Positions 16,647 to 25,702 are shown, numbered from the stretch's first letter. The stretch is 64,000 nucleotides of DNA from Bacillota bacterium (GCA_023454175.1 JAEXRW010000022.1:1-64000); one strand, 5' to 3'. Notes: a model not told the origin generated them from the sequence alone. A program made the numbers and translations.

Positions 16647-17588
16647 TTACCGAAGTCTGCGAACTATAGCACTCTTTTTCAGTTCTTCCGCCCGCTCCAC
16701 ATCAAATCCTGTGGTTATCTCCGATTCCGCCGCTGCTCCTGCTATGGATGTTGCGTTGCGCAGGGTTTCTTCCATGGTAGACCCTTTTTCCAGCCCTGCG
16801 ATGATCGCGGAAATGAAGGCATCCCCGCATCCCACCTCGTTTATAACATTCACCTTCAGGGGATATACCCGGTAGATATCCTTCCCGTGTTTTACCACGG
16901 CCCCGTCCCCGCTCCACGTCATGGCGATGATCTCGATTCCGCTGCCATCCAGCGACTCCAATGTAGCCACCACGTCTTCTTCGCCTTTCAGCTCTTTTCC
17001 CGCGATATAGCACAGTTCCTCAAAATTGGGTTTGATGAGGAATGGCTTGCTTTTCAGCCCCTCCATCAGGTATGGTCCGCTGGCGTCCAGAAGTACTTTT
17101 GCCCCCAAAGCCTTGGCCTCCAGCGTCAGCTTGGTGTAGATGGCCGTGTCCTCCACATTGCTTGCATCCCCGGTCAAAAGCAGCATGTCGCCTGGTTTGA
17201 CGAGTTCCTTCATCTGCTTGATCAGGTCGTCCGTCATCCGGGCAGGCAGGATCGGCCCGCGCTCCGTCACCATCGTGCAGTAGTGGCCGGTTTCCTCCAC
17301 GATCTCATAGTTGGTGCGGGATTCCATGCCTTCTATTTCATAGTGCAGGAACCGCACATCCACGCCGTGGCTTTCCATCATCCGCGTGATCTTCTTGCCG
17401 TTTTCCCCCAGCGTGATGCCCAGCGCCGTGCTCTGCACCCCCTGGAGTTTCAGGTTGATGGATACGTGGGTCCCTTTCCCCCCCAACGTATCCACCGTCC
17501 GCTTGATACGGTTGGTCCTTGTCCGTTTGAATTCATCCAGGAAGAGGATCTTGTCCACTGCCGGGTTGAGCGTAACCGTGTAAACCAA
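16647..17588 (-). CDS. 1-phosphofructokinase / tagatose-6-phosphate kinase family protein
   Basis: A 313-residue PfkB-superfamily kinase of the FruK/LacC branch, recognised by VYTVTLNPAVDKILFLDEFK at the start, GGKGTHVSINLKLQG, the LDASGPYLMEGL segment and the catalytic NEVGCGDAFISAIIAG near residue 265. Such enzymes phosphorylate fructose-1-phosphate, tagatose-6-phosphate or related hexose phosphates. A TTG start (17588) fits the conserved N-terminus, but its ribosome site is weak. It is the second gene after the DeoR regulator and could supply the bisphosphate for the KbaZ-type aldolase encoded further on. Confidence 0.82.
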   Translation of the reverse strand: MVYTVTLNPAVDKILFLDEFKRTRTNRIKRTVDTLGGKGTHVSINLKLQGVQSTALGITLGENGKKITRMMESHGVDVRFLHYEIEGMESRTNYEIVEETGHYCTMVTERGPILPARMTDDLIKQMKELVKPGDMLLLTGDASNVEDTAIYTKLTLEAKALGAKVLLDASGPYLMEGLKSKPFLIKPNFEELCYIAGKELKGEEDVVATLESLDGSGIEIIAMTWSGDGAVVKHGKDIYRVYPLKVNVINEVGCGDAFISAIIAGLEKGSTMEETLRNATSIAGAAAESEITTGFDVERAEELKKSAIVRRLR

Positions 17589-17822
17589 TATTCAACACAC
17601 CCATCTATAAAATATCAATAATAGTTTGTCCGGTGCGGCGCCCGCTGCCGCCGGTATCATGCGCTTTTATCCCGGAATTGTCAACTTCCCGATCCGGGTA
17701 TATGATCTGCCACAGCATTAGCCCTGTAGGTCTGCCATAAATGCGTCTTTGTGCGGTGCTATGGGTTGGAGGAGTTGCCCTCAGGGCGATTCGATTATAC
17801 CCTTCTGGGTATTCCGTAATTC

Positions 17823-18617
17823 TCAATTGTCAATTTGCTCCTGCGCGATGATCAGTTCGACCCCCTGCTCATTGAGGAACGCCGCATCCTCTTTCTTTGT
17901 CTTGTTGTCCGTGATCACATAGTCCACTTCCGATATGTCGCAAAGGTATACCTGGCCCGACCGTTCAAATTTGCTGTGGTCCGCCAGGATGTATACCTCT
18001 TGTGCGCGTTCGATCATCAGCCGTTTGGTGTCCACCTCCAGCACGCTGGAATCCGCCAGCTGGCTTTGCGGGTGGATGCCCGTACAGGACATGAAGGCCT
18101 TGTTCGGGCGGAATTCCCCGGCTGTTTTCAGCGTCATGTTCCCGTATAGGGAGAGGTTGCTGCCGTTGAATACGCCCCCCAGGCACATGATCAGGTGGTT
18201 CGGGTTCCGGTGGTTCAGCGATTCCAGCATCAGTTTGATGGAGTTGGTCAGGATGGTCACGCGGATGTCCGCCGGGATATATCGGGTAAGGTATATGCAT
18301 GTGGAGCTGTTGTCTGCAAATACGATATCCCCGTCCCGGATATGGGAAGCCGCCCGTTTGCAGATCGCATTTTTCTCCTGGTAGCGCTGGATCTCGCGTA
18401 CGGACACGGGGTATTCGCTCGGTGCCGCTGCGTTTGTGCTTTGGAGTACCGCGCCCCCGTGCGTACGTTTGAGTACGCCGTCCTCCTCCATCTCGCGCAG
18501 GTCCCTGCGGATGGTTTCTTTGGATGCATGGAAACGTTCGGCCAGTTCGTTTACATACGCCTTGCCGTTCTGCTCCAGGATATTGATGATTTCGCTTTTA
18601 CGTTCGATATTGTACAT
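17823..18617 (-). CDS. DeoR-family transcriptional regulator
   Basis: A 264-residue sugar-phosphate-responsive repressor. The DeoR helix-turn-helix (ERKSEIINILEQNGKAYVNELAERF through SKETIRRDLREMEEDGVLKRTHGGA) is at the N-terminus and a DeoRC sensor domain follows (DIVFADNSSTCIYLTRYI). I start it at the ATG at 18617; a TTG six codons earlier is possible. It heads the long minus-strand sugar series behind a good promoter. The last codons (QIDN, stop) are formed by the heptamer repeat that abuts several stop codons in this window. Confidence 0.87.
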   Translation of the reverse strand: MYNIERKSEIINILEQNGKAYVNELAERFHASKETIRRDLREMEEDGVLKRTHGGAVLQSTNAAAPSEYPVSVREIQRYQEKNAICKRAASHIRDGDIVFADNSSTCIYLTRYIPADIRVTILTNSIKLMLESLNHRNPNHLIMCLGGVFNGSNLSLYGNMTLKTAGEFRPNKAFMSCTGIHPQSQLADSSVLEVDTKRLMIERAQEVYILADHSKFERSGQVYLCDISEVDYVITDNKTKKEDAAFLNEQGVELIIAQEQIDN

Positions 18618-18660
18618 TTTTGCACTTGCTTTCAAACCAAGGTTGCCCGTTTATGACTGG

Positions 18661-18689
18661 ATCATACCATAATATATCCGGTTTATCAA
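18661..18689 (-). promoter_or_regulatory. Promoter of the DeoR-led sugar series
   Basis: On the minus strand TTGATA (18689-18684) and TATGAT (18666-18661) are 17 bases apart, 43 bases upstream of the deoR-type ATG. No extended dyad overlaps it that I can recognise. Confidence 0.65.
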
Positions 18690-18762
18690 TACACATGCGC
18701 TGTTTACCAGATATTGATGCCCGTATTTGACCGTATTGTGTATTCTCATTTGCTTCCGGTCA

Positions 18763-18874
18763 TGTTATAATTCCTTTGTGACCGCTTAAGCCCAGTTGAA
18801 CGGGTCGGCTGGTTGCAGGTTCAGGTGCTCGGAATGGCTTGCACGGTTAGAGGGTAAATGTTATTATAACAACA
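18763..18874 (+). promoter_or_regulatory. Promoter, long leader and near-palindrome upstream of the flavoprotein gene
   Basis: An extended -10 element (TGTTATAAT, 18763-18771) would start transcription near 18778, leaving a leader of about 200 bases. Within it, 18859-18874 is a 16-base near-palindrome (TGTTATTATAACAACA, two mismatches) that could be an operator. No known riboswitch fold was recognised in the GC-rich stretch between 18778 and 18850. Confidence 0.45.
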
Positions 18875-18977
18875 TAACCAGTGACTTATTGGATGCGATG
18901 CCATTTTTCAATTACCAATGATTACAGCTTTTCAAAACAAGGCACCCTATATACCAACAAACTAAGGAGCGATTCAT

Positions 18978-20219
18978 ATGAGTTACAGAGACACCCTTTT
19001 GCAGCCCATCAAGATCGGTAATCTTACTGCGCAAAACCGCTTCTTCATGCAGGCCATGGAGTGCAACGACGAAGATGTCAACGGCAACCCGTCCGATATC
19101 ACCCTCGGCCGTTATGAAACCCTGGCCAAAGGCGAAGCCGGGCTGGTCTCCCTTGAGGCCATTACTGTTACCAAGGAAAGCCGTTCACGGGATAACCAGC
19201 TCACCATCATGCCGCAAAATGCAAAAGCCCTCGGTGAGTTCGTGAGAAAGGTGAAGGCCGCCAACCCCGACATGCTCTTCGTCTTTCAGCTCACGCATTC
19301 CGGCGAGCTTTCCCATCCCGGGTTTTCCCGCAGGGTCACGGTGAATCCGTTGTACGGTTACGGCGGGGACCTACTCACCGAGGAGGAAGTGGATAAGATC
19401 GTCGATAGTTTCGTCATGGCCGCAAAGATCACGCACGATGCAGGCGCGGATGGCATCGATATGAAGCTTTGCCACGGCTACCTGGGCACCCAGATCCTTC
19501 GCCCGTACAATAGCCGTAATTGGAAATACGGTGGCTCCTGGGAAAACCGTTCCCGTTTCGCATTTGACCTCTATGAGCGTATCCAGAAGGAGGTGGGTGA
19601 TAAAAACTTCCTCATCGGCTCCAAGATCTCCGCGTGGGAAGGTTTCCCCGGCGGCTTCGGCACCGAAGGCCCGGATTCCCCCATCATAGACCTGACCGAG
19701 CCCAAAGCCCTGCTGAAAGGTTTGGAAGAGCGCGGCGCGCAGTATTTCATCCAGTCCGCCGGCAGCCCCTCCATCACCATCAGCCTCACCCAGGTGGATA
19801 AGCAGCACCCCTATTTCGGCTACCTGCACCAGTTCTTTGCCAAAGAGCTGAAAAAAGACCTCAAACCTGAGACTGTTCTGATTGGATCCAATTTCAGCGT
19901 GTTCAGGGATGGTAAAAACGGCCTCTGCGCCGTTTCGCCCGAGAAGAGCTCCCTGCTGCAGTACGGCGCGCAGTGCATCGAACGCGGCGTCATGGATATG
20001 GTCGCTTTGGGCCGCCAGTCCTATGCCGATCCCTTCCTGCCGAAAAAGCTGCGTGAAGGCAAGGAAGACGAGATCAAATACTGCACGGTCTGCGATAACT
20101 GCCTTGAACTCCTCATCCAGCAGAGCAAGGTCGGCTGCGCCACCTATGATAAGCGCTACACCGAAGAGCTGGTAAAGACCCGCAAGGAAAAAGGCCGCCT
20201 CAAGGTAGCCCACACCTGA
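18978..20219 (+). CDS. NADH:flavin oxidoreductase, old-yellow-enzyme family, with C-terminal Cys cluster
   Basis: A 413-residue FMN TIM-barrel enzyme of the old-yellow-enzyme / 2,4-dienoyl-CoA reductase group. IGNLTAQNRFFMQAME is the N-terminal signature and the DGIDMKLCHGYLGTQILRPYNSR segment forms the active site. Four Cys (369, 372, 375 and 387; C-X2-C-X2-C-X11-C) match the 4Fe-4S site of the larger dienoyl-CoA reductases, yet the protein ends 26 residues later and lacks their FAD/NAD domain. It would therefore need a separate electron donor. AAGGAGCG precedes the ATG and an intrinsic terminator follows. The substrate is unknown. Confidence 0.83.
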   Translation: MSYRDTLLQPIKIGNLTAQNRFFMQAMECNDEDVNGNPSDITLGRYETLAKGEAGLVSLEAITVTKESRSRDNQLTIMPQNAKALGEFVRKVKAANPDMLFVFQLTHSGELSHPGFSRRVTVNPLYGYGGDLLTEEEVDKIVDSFVMAAKITHDAGADGIDMKLCHGYLGTQILRPYNSRNWKYGGSWENRSRFAFDLYERIQKEVGDKNFLIGSKISAWEGFPGGFGTEGPDSPIIDLTEPKALLKGLEERGAQYFIQSAGSPSITISLTQVDKQHPYFGYLHQFFAKELKKDLKPETVLIGSNFSVFRDGKNGLCAVSPEKSSLLQYGAQCIERGVMDMVALGRQSYADPFLPKKLREGKEDEIKYCTVCDNCLELLIQQSKVGCATYDKRYTEELVKTRKEKGRLKVAHT

Positions 20220-20245
20220 TTTGTATTAATAGGTAGATGCCGTAG

Positions 20246-20278
20246 GGGCCGATGACCACATCGGCCCTTTTTTTTTTC
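20246..20278 (+). terminator. Intrinsic terminator
   Basis: A 9-bp stem (GGGCCGATG / CATCGGCCC) with a 4-base loop is followed by ten T. It ends the flavoprotein gene. Confidence 0.9.
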
Positions 20279-20376
20279 GTCCGCAAGATTCCGTTCTATC
20301 CCAAAGGTATCGGACAAACAAAAGGCCCTCGCGGTCTCCCGCAAGGACCTTGTCTGTTATTTCAATGATCTATTGT

Positions 20377-21249
20377 TCAATCTGGATCCAGATCCCGGTT
20401 TGGTGTTCCTGTCGGCTTAATGGAGCCCGATGGCATCGGCGTCGCCAAGGGTTTGGGCGATGCCGGGGTACTCGGCATTGACGATGGCGTCGGTGTCGGC
20501 GATGGCATCGCGGGCTGTTTCACCAGGTATTTCTCCGGGTTGATGTATTTTCCGCCCACGATATACTCGAAGTGCAGGTGCGCGCCGTCCATCACTTCAA
20601 AGGACGCGCTTTTCCCCACAGCGCCTATGTTCTGCCCCGCTTTGATTTTATCCCCCACCTTCAGGTCCGGCCGCTTGGAGAGGGATGCATAGACCGTTTT
20701 AGCACCGTCGCTGCCGGTGATCACCAGCATATGCCCCATCAGCGCGTCGGATTTGATGTCGCTCACCGTCCCGTCCAGCGCGGCCTTCACAGCTGTGCCT
20801 TCCTTGGCGGAGATGTCGATGCCTTTATGTACGCTCCACACATCCAGCGTGCTGTTGTACAGCGGCTTGTCCATGGAAAACGGTCGGATCAGCGTGCCGT
20901 CCACCGGCAGCGTCAGCTTTTTGGGTGCCGGCGTGGGGGATACCGATGTCGCCGGTAATGATGGCGTGGTGCTGGCCGATGCCTGTGCCAGCAGCTGGTC
21001 ATGCTTTTCCTGTGCCGCAGTCAGCGGTTCGTCCTTGTTGGCTCCGGCCTGTAAACCCGTCGGCGAGGGGGATGCCTGGGAGGAGTCGCCGGGGTTCTGG
21101 TCCGAACCCGAGATTATGATAGCGCCTGCAGCGGCGCCCAAAAGGCAGATGAGCAGCAGCACGTAAAATCCGCGCTTTGCCACAAATTCCTTCATCTTCT
21201 CCTTGGTGAATCTTTCCTTCCACTTCTTTTTCATTTCATCCAAACGCAT
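20377..21249 (-). CDS. spoIIQ: SpoIIQ-like M23 endopeptidase with N-terminal membrane anchor
   Basis: A 290-residue sporulation protein. Residues 28-47 form one membrane helix, a linker rich in Ser, Thr and Pro spans about 50-110 and an M23/LytM domain about 112-242. The zinc-site residues His141 and Asp145 (HKGID) and His224-x-His226 are kept, as in clostridial SpoIIQ and unlike the inactive Bacillus form. In the family it anchors to the forespore membrane and joins SpoIIIAH across the engulfment gap. A Pro/Ser/Thr tail of nearly 50 residues after the domain is unusual. The gene lies near spoIID, but two unrelated genes separate them. Confidence 0.82.
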   Translation of the reverse strand: MRLDEMKKKWKERFTKEKMKEFVAKRGFYVLLLICLLGAAAGAIIISGSDQNPGDSSQASPSPTGLQAGANKDEPLTAAQEKHDQLLAQASASTTPSLPATSVSPTPAPKKLTLPVDGTLIRPFSMDKPLYNSTLDVWSVHKGIDISAKEGTAVKAALDGTVSDIKSDALMGHMLVITGSDGAKTVYASLSKRPDLKVGDKIKAGQNIGAVGKSASFEVMDGAHLHFEYIVGGKYINPEKYLVKQPAMPSPTPTPSSMPSTPASPKPLATPMPSGSIKPTGTPNRDLDPD

Positions 21250-21447
21250 AATTCTTACCTCCTGTGTTATATTTTTGCCATCCGTACCGGAAAAAATACC
21301 GTATGCACTCCCCGCTTCCTCACATGGTTAATAATCCCATGACCCGGTCATATAGGTCCGGATTCGGCGGTCCAGCGTTATTCTGCACGGCCGGTGTTGA
21401 CCGCATGCAGGTTTTTTGTATAATTGGATGAAAAAGGGGGTGTTGGG

Positions 21448-21873
21448 ATGGCTCGTTATGAGATTATGGAAATAAAGCCCGCCGCTGCGGATTTGCATGC
21501 ACTCCGGCAGGCCGTGGGTTTTATGAGGACGGATATCGAAACGGTGGAAAAAGGGCTGGAAGGGTCACGCCATTCGGTCTGCGCGTTTGCCTGCGGCAGT
21601 CTGGTCGGCTTTGCCCGTGTGGTGGGGGATGGCGCCGCTGCCTTCTATATCCAGGATGTCATCGTCCATCCGGATTGGCAGGGGCAGGGCGTGGGCAGGG
21701 CGGTCATGGAAAAGGTCATGGCATATCTTGAAGCAAACGCCCGGCCCGGTGCGGTGGTGGGGCTCATGTGCGCCAAAGGCAAGGACGGTTTCTATGAAAA
21801 GTTCGGTTTTTGGGCCCGCCCCAATGAGCGCTACGGACCCGGCATGATGCAGTTCTGGAAAATGAGCGTTTGA
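21448..21873 (+). CDS. GNAT-family N-acetyltransferase
   Basis: A 141-residue acetyltransferase. The acetyl-CoA loop is seen in VIVHPDWQGQGVGRAVMEKVM, preceded by the beta strands of the GNAT fold, and KDGFYEKFGF marks the last motif. The ATG at 21448 has AAAGGGGG upstream; an earlier in-frame ATG at 21424 has no site. It stands alone on the plus strand between spoIIQ and the beta-sandwich protein gene, and its target (small molecule or protein) is unknown. Confidence 0.85.
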   Translation: MARYEIMEIKPAAADLHALRQAVGFMRTDIETVEKGLEGSRHSVCAFACGSLVGFARVVGDGAAAFYIQDVIVHPDWQGQGVGRAVMEKVMAYLEANARPGAVVGLMCAKGKDGFYEKFGFWARPNERYGPGMMQFWKMSV

Positions 21874-21910
21874 AGTCGAACGGTGATCGCATGAACCGCA
21901 AGGGGATGGA

Positions 21911-21942
21911 AAAGGGGCCTCCGGTTGGAGGCCCCTTTGATT
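21911..21942. terminator. Bidirectional intrinsic terminator
   Basis: A perfect 12-bp stem (AAAGGGGCCTCC / GGAGGCCCCTTT) with a GGTT loop lies between the convergent acetyltransferase and beta-sandwich protein genes, with a T-rich tail on the plus side. Confidence 0.85.
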
Positions 21943-21961
21943 TTATGTTCTGATAACGGTA

Positions 21962-24241
21962 TCAGCTCGCGGCGCGTACGATCCGGATGATGTAGTCTTT
22001 TATCGTCCCGTCCTGGGCCCGCACGGTGATGATCACGTATTTGATCTGCCCGGGCGTCAGGCTGACGTTGACTGTACCGGAAGTGTAAGGAACCGAGCTA
22101 CCGCCCGTGGATGTGGTGTTTACGACCAGTGAGGAGAATGTAGCCGTCGTATCGTTTTTGGTGATCGTAAACTTCACGCTCGGTTGCGCGGAGGTCAAAG
22201 GCAGCGCATACATCTGTACATCCTTGTTGAAGGCCGGGGACAGCGCGCTCTGGGATACGGTGATGCTTTTCAGGTTCGCGTCCTGTGATATGGCCCGTGT
22301 GACCGTAATGGTATATGTTTTGGTGTCCCCGTTCTGCGCCGTTACGATGATCTCCACTTCTTTGGTTTTGCCGGGGTTTACGGTGATGGTTTTGCCCGAA
22401 GCGGCGTCGTCCGCCTCGATGATGTATTTCGCCGTTGAATCCGCCACTTCCGGCGCCAGTGTCAGGCTGCCCTGCGTGGTGCTCAATGCCAGCGTATAGT
22501 CTTCTTTGCTCTTATCGAAGGCCGGGCTCAGCGCCAGTGTCGTGCCGCTGTAGGTAGCAGTCAGCTTTTTCAGGTCAGCGTTGTTTGAGATCAGCCGTGT
22601 TGCGTTGATGACATAATCTCTCGTTGATTTGTCCTGCGCGGTGACTCGTACGATTATTTTCCTGCTCTCCCCGGGCTTCAGGCTGACGGTCGAGCTTTGG
22701 CTTCTTTCAGTCTCTTCGTCCTGCAAAATGGCTCTGATCTTGTAGGATGCCTTGTAGCCTTCCACTGTGGGATAGAGTTTGAAGCTGGAGACGGTGTTGG
22801 ACAGGGTCAGCGTATAAGTCGTGGTGGCTTTGTTGAACACAGGGCTGACGGTCACTCCGGTGGTCGTGTACGTCAATCTTGCAAGGTTCTTGTTGCTGGA
22901 TGCCGCCCGCTTCACGGTCAGGGTATAGGTCACGCTTTTCAGGCCGCTTGCTTTTGTGGGCACCACTTTGATGGAGTACTTCGCGCTGGAGCCCATGTAT
23001 TTGAAGCTTACGTCCCTGTAGGATACCTTCCTTCCGGCGATATACAGGGTGCTGCTTTTATCATACAGTACGGGCGTGATCCTGGCGGATGTTACGCCTT
23101 CACCAAGTACGAGCGTGATCGTCCTGTCGTTCGGATCAAACACTTCCGTGAAGCTGCCCGTGCCGGTTCCGCCCGTGATGGAGAATCCGATGCTCTTGAG
23201 CTGGTTGCCGTAATACGAATAGTTCCCTTGTTTGGGTACCGTGATGGTTATGTTCTTTGTTTCCCCTTCCGCCACCGTCACTTTGGTGGGTGTCAGGGTG
23301 GGCAGCGTGTATCCGGACGGTACGCTCTTTATTTTCACCCAGTAGTCGTCCGCTTCCAGTTGCCCCAGCGTATACAGGCCGCTGCTGTTCGTTGTTCCGC
23401 TGCCCACGGACGCGGTGCAGGCTGCATCCGTGTAGATCCCCACTTCCACACCCTGGAAGGCATAACCGCTTCCGATATCATCCTTTACGGTGACATTCAG
23501 GGTGGCGTAGAGGGCTCTTTTCACAGTCACGGTATACTCTTTTGTTGTGGTGTCCTGCGCAGTCACCTGGAATTTTACGATCTTGCTGTCGCCCGGGGTG
23601 GGGAGGCTTACGCTGTAGCCGGTCGTTGCATTGTACGCGCCGTAGGTCGGTGTTGCGGTCTCGCCCACCTTCAGGGTGGAAAGGCCGGAGTTGGCTTCCG
23701 CTTTCACCACCGTGGAATTGGATTCTTTGGGTACCGTCAGCGTATAGCTGGTCGTGGCCTGCGCAAAGGTCGGGGAAAGTGTGCCGGGCGTTCCGGTGAG
23801 TGTCTTCAGATTGCAGTCGTCTGCTTTGGCCCTTGTGATCGTTATCGTATAGGTTTCCAGATCTGTGGTTGGATAATCGACGGAGAATACATAGAATTTG
23901 ACCGTTTTGGTTTCATTATTGGTCACCGATACTGTCTTTTGGTTTGAACCGGTCACTGCGTCTGCGACCAGCGAAGTGAGGCCGACCTTCGCGCTGGCAT
24001 TATTCGCCGTCGCTGTGAGCGTTACGTTGGGGTCGGTGTAGGATGTGGGCAGGGCCAGGCTGTAATTCAAAGTACCCGGGCTGAAGGTTGGGTTTAAATT
24101 CACGCCTGAAACGCTCACTGCGATACTTTTCAGCGTATTGTCGTCATCACCTGGTGCCGCAAACGCTGTCATGGGCAGCAGCGTTACGATCAGGGCCAGC
24201 GCCACTGCAAAAGTGATGGTTTTCCGAAAGAGCTTCTTCAT
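21962..24241 (-). CDS. Secreted protein with cadherin-like beta-sandwich repeats and a Cna-B/SpaA-type domain
   Basis: A 759-residue exported protein. Residues 1-28 are a signal peptide ending AFA. Six modules of about 100 residues follow, each opening with a line such as NLKTLTGTPGTLSPTFAQ and a later SYTLTV strand, which is the cadherin-like beta-sandwich pattern. They begin near residues 36, 142, 348, 455, 557 and 656. A different domain at about 246-342 (YATLNVTVKDDIG, TNSSGLYTLGQLEADDYWVKI) resembles Cna-B/SpaA. No LPxTG, membrane helix or SLH domain ends it, so it is probably released or held by the repeats. A surface or spore-envelope role is suggested only by its position between spoIIQ and spoIID. 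Confidence 0.78.
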   Translation of the reverse strand: MKKLFRKTITFAVALALIVTLLPMTAFAAPGDDDNTLKSIAVSVSGVNLNPTFSPGTLNYSLALPTSYTDPNVTLTATANNASAKVGLTSLVADAVTGSNQKTVSVTNNETKTVKFYVFSVDYPTTDLETYTITITRAKADDCNLKTLTGTPGTLSPTFAQATTSYTLTVPKESNSTVVKAEANSGLSTLKVGETATPTYGAYNATTGYSVSLPTPGDSKIVKFQVTAQDTTTKEYTVTVKRALYATLNVTVKDDIGSGYAFQGVEVGIYTDAACTASVGSGTTNSSGLYTLGQLEADDYWVKIKSVPSGYTLPTLTPTKVTVAEGETKNITITVPKQGNYSYYGNQLKSIGFSITGGTGTGSFTEVFDPNDRTITLVLGEGVTSARITPVLYDKSSTLYIAGRKVSYRDVSFKYMGSSAKYSIKVVPTKASGLKSVTYTLTVKRAASSNKNLARLTYTTTGVTVSPVFNKATTTYTLTLSNTVSSFKLYPTVEGYKASYKIRAILQDEETERSQSSTVSLKPGESRKIIVRVTAQDKSTRDYVINATRLISNNADLKKLTATYSGTTLALSPAFDKSKEDYTLALSTTQGSLTLAPEVADSTAKYIIEADDAASGKTITVNPGKTKEVEIIVTAQNGDTKTYTITVTRAISQDANLKSITVSQSALSPAFNKDVQMYALPLTSAQPSVKFTITKNDTTATFSSLVVNTTSTGGSSVPYTSGTVNVSLTPGQIKYVIITVRAQDGTIKDYIIRIVRAAS

Positions 24242-24438
24242 CTCTGCTTCCTTCTTTCTTTGGCTTTTTTATATTTTGAAATCAATATCCCGATCTATCG
24301 TGAACAGTTTCCTGCTAAGAAAAAGGTAATGGCGCCTTCTTTGGATATCCTCGTTTCGGGAACGCGTGATGGCTGTAAGAAAAAAAGAAGTGCGGAAACG
24401 ATATCACGCTTGTCCCCAATTATTATATCCTGATGATA

Positions 24439-24467
24439 ATTATATGTACTTTCTCCAATAATTACAA
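24439..24467 (-). promoter_or_regulatory. Promoter of the beta-sandwich protein gene
   Basis: On the minus strand TTGTAA (24467-24462) and TATAAT (24444-24439) are 17 bases apart. The leader would be about 190 bases. The remainder of the 24242-24688 spacer is AT-rich with no gene seen; a short direct repeat (ATGAGA) occurs near 24520-24540. Confidence 0.5.
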
Positions 24468-24688
24468 TATACTTTCGTAATATATTTATAGTCCCGGATG
24501 CTCCTTCAATGGTCTCATGCCCATCTCATTGAGGTCTCATAACACTATTGCAATTATATTTTAACACATTATCCGAACTTTGGGAATCCTGTTGTTTGTA
24601 AATTATCATATATTTTTGGATTCATTGAAGTGATGGAAAGAGGATTCCTCGTGCTTTATGAAATGGTTTGGCTATTGGGGCGGACGCG

Positions 24689-25702
24689 CTATTGCTTCAT
24701 TTGTGCGATCTTCACCCCTGTGTAGTAATGCTTCAGGATCTGTGCGTAATTGCTGCCCCCCTTTGCCATTGCATTGGCCCCCGTCTGGCTCATCCCCACC
24801 CCATGCCCGTATCCTTTTGTGTGGAATGTGACGGAGCTGCTTGATACGCCGATGGTGAAGTTCGTGCTGTCCAGATCGAAAAGGCTGCGGATCTCCCGCC
24901 CGGTGAAACGCTTGCCTCCGATTGTAACGGTGTCCACCCTCCCGCTTGCGGTGCGTTTGATCTCCCCTACGGTGCCCTCAGGGCTTTTCCCGTTGATCTT
25001 GGCGCCCTCCTTCGTTATCGCGGTGATGAATTCACTGGCTGTCACCGTCTTCGTCCCCGTGAAGTGCGGTGCATCCTCCTCCCCCCTGCTCTCCACCGCG
25101 CGCAGGTACGGCAGGAATGCCGAGTATACCTTCTCCACATCCTCTGTCATCCCTCCCGATGTGGAGTGGAAAAGCGCTTTGATGGGCTGTCCGTCGTACA
25201 CCATGATCTGTCCTTTGGTGGCGTTTACCGCGGCCTCCAGTTTTTGTTCATATGCCTCGAAATTGCTTCCCCATTTGGCCTGTCGCGCCTCCCTGTCGCT
25301 GTAGGCCTGGTCCCTGCTGCTGTCCGTACTCATGTCCGCCCCTTCCTTCACGCTGCTGCCCCCGTTCTGCATCTTTTCCAGCGTATACGTACGCGCAGCC
25401 ACCGCCTGCGCCTTCAATGCCTCGGGCTCGAATGTCGCCGGCATCTCCCCCGCCACCACGCCTGTGATATATTCCTCGAGGTCGATCTTGGTCGTCTTTC
25501 CGCTTTTCACGTCATACAGGTCCAGGCTCGCCACAGCTTTCCCGTAGGTCTCATCTACCGGGGAGGCTGACCGGTCACCGGCCCCCAGGTTGGGGATGGA
25601 CAGGCATATGAGGGCCGGGATGATCACGCACGCCGCCATTGCGGATAAAAAGAAAAGGAATACTCCCCGCTTGCCCAGCCTGTCTCCCAGCGATATTCGC
25701 AT
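24689..25702 (-). CDS. spoIID: Stage II sporulation protein D, peptidoglycan lytic transglycosylase
   Basis: A 337-residue membrane-anchored enzyme that cleaves denuded glycan strands during engulfment, working with SpoIIP and SpoIIM. A membrane helix spans about 14-36. The SpoIID signature LEEYITGVVAGEMPATFEPEAL holds the catalytic Glu86, and LKAQAVAARTYTLEKM follows. The C-terminal GYGHGVGMSQTGANAMAK is also typical. The Met start has GGAAGGCGGTGG upstream. murA lies directly upstream on the same strand, the order found in many endospore formers, so forespore/mother-cell regulation by sigma-E is expected although no such promoter was proven here. Confidence 0.93.
   Translation of the reverse strand: MRISLGDRLGKRGVFLFFLSAMAACVIIPALICLSIPNLGAGDRSASPVDETYGKAVASLDLYDVKSGKTTKIDLEEYITGVVAGEMPATFEPEALKAQAVAARTYTLEKMQNGGSSVKEGADMSTDSSRDQAYSDREARQAKWGSNFEAYEQKLEAAVNATKGQIMVYDGQPIKALFHSTSGGMTEDVEKVYSAFLPYLRAVESRGEEDAPHFTGTKTVTASEFITAITKEGAKINGKSPEGTVGEIKRTASGRVDTVTIGGKRFTGREIRSLFDLDSTNFTIGVSSSSVTFHTKGYGHGVGMSQTGANAMAKGGSNYAQILKHYYTGVKIAQMKQ

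Noticed and set aside
22697..23947. Long plus-strand open frame opposite the beta-sandwich protein
   Set aside because: Antisense shadow of a repetitive, strongly biased gene. The minus-strand frame has a signal peptide, domains and a promoter.
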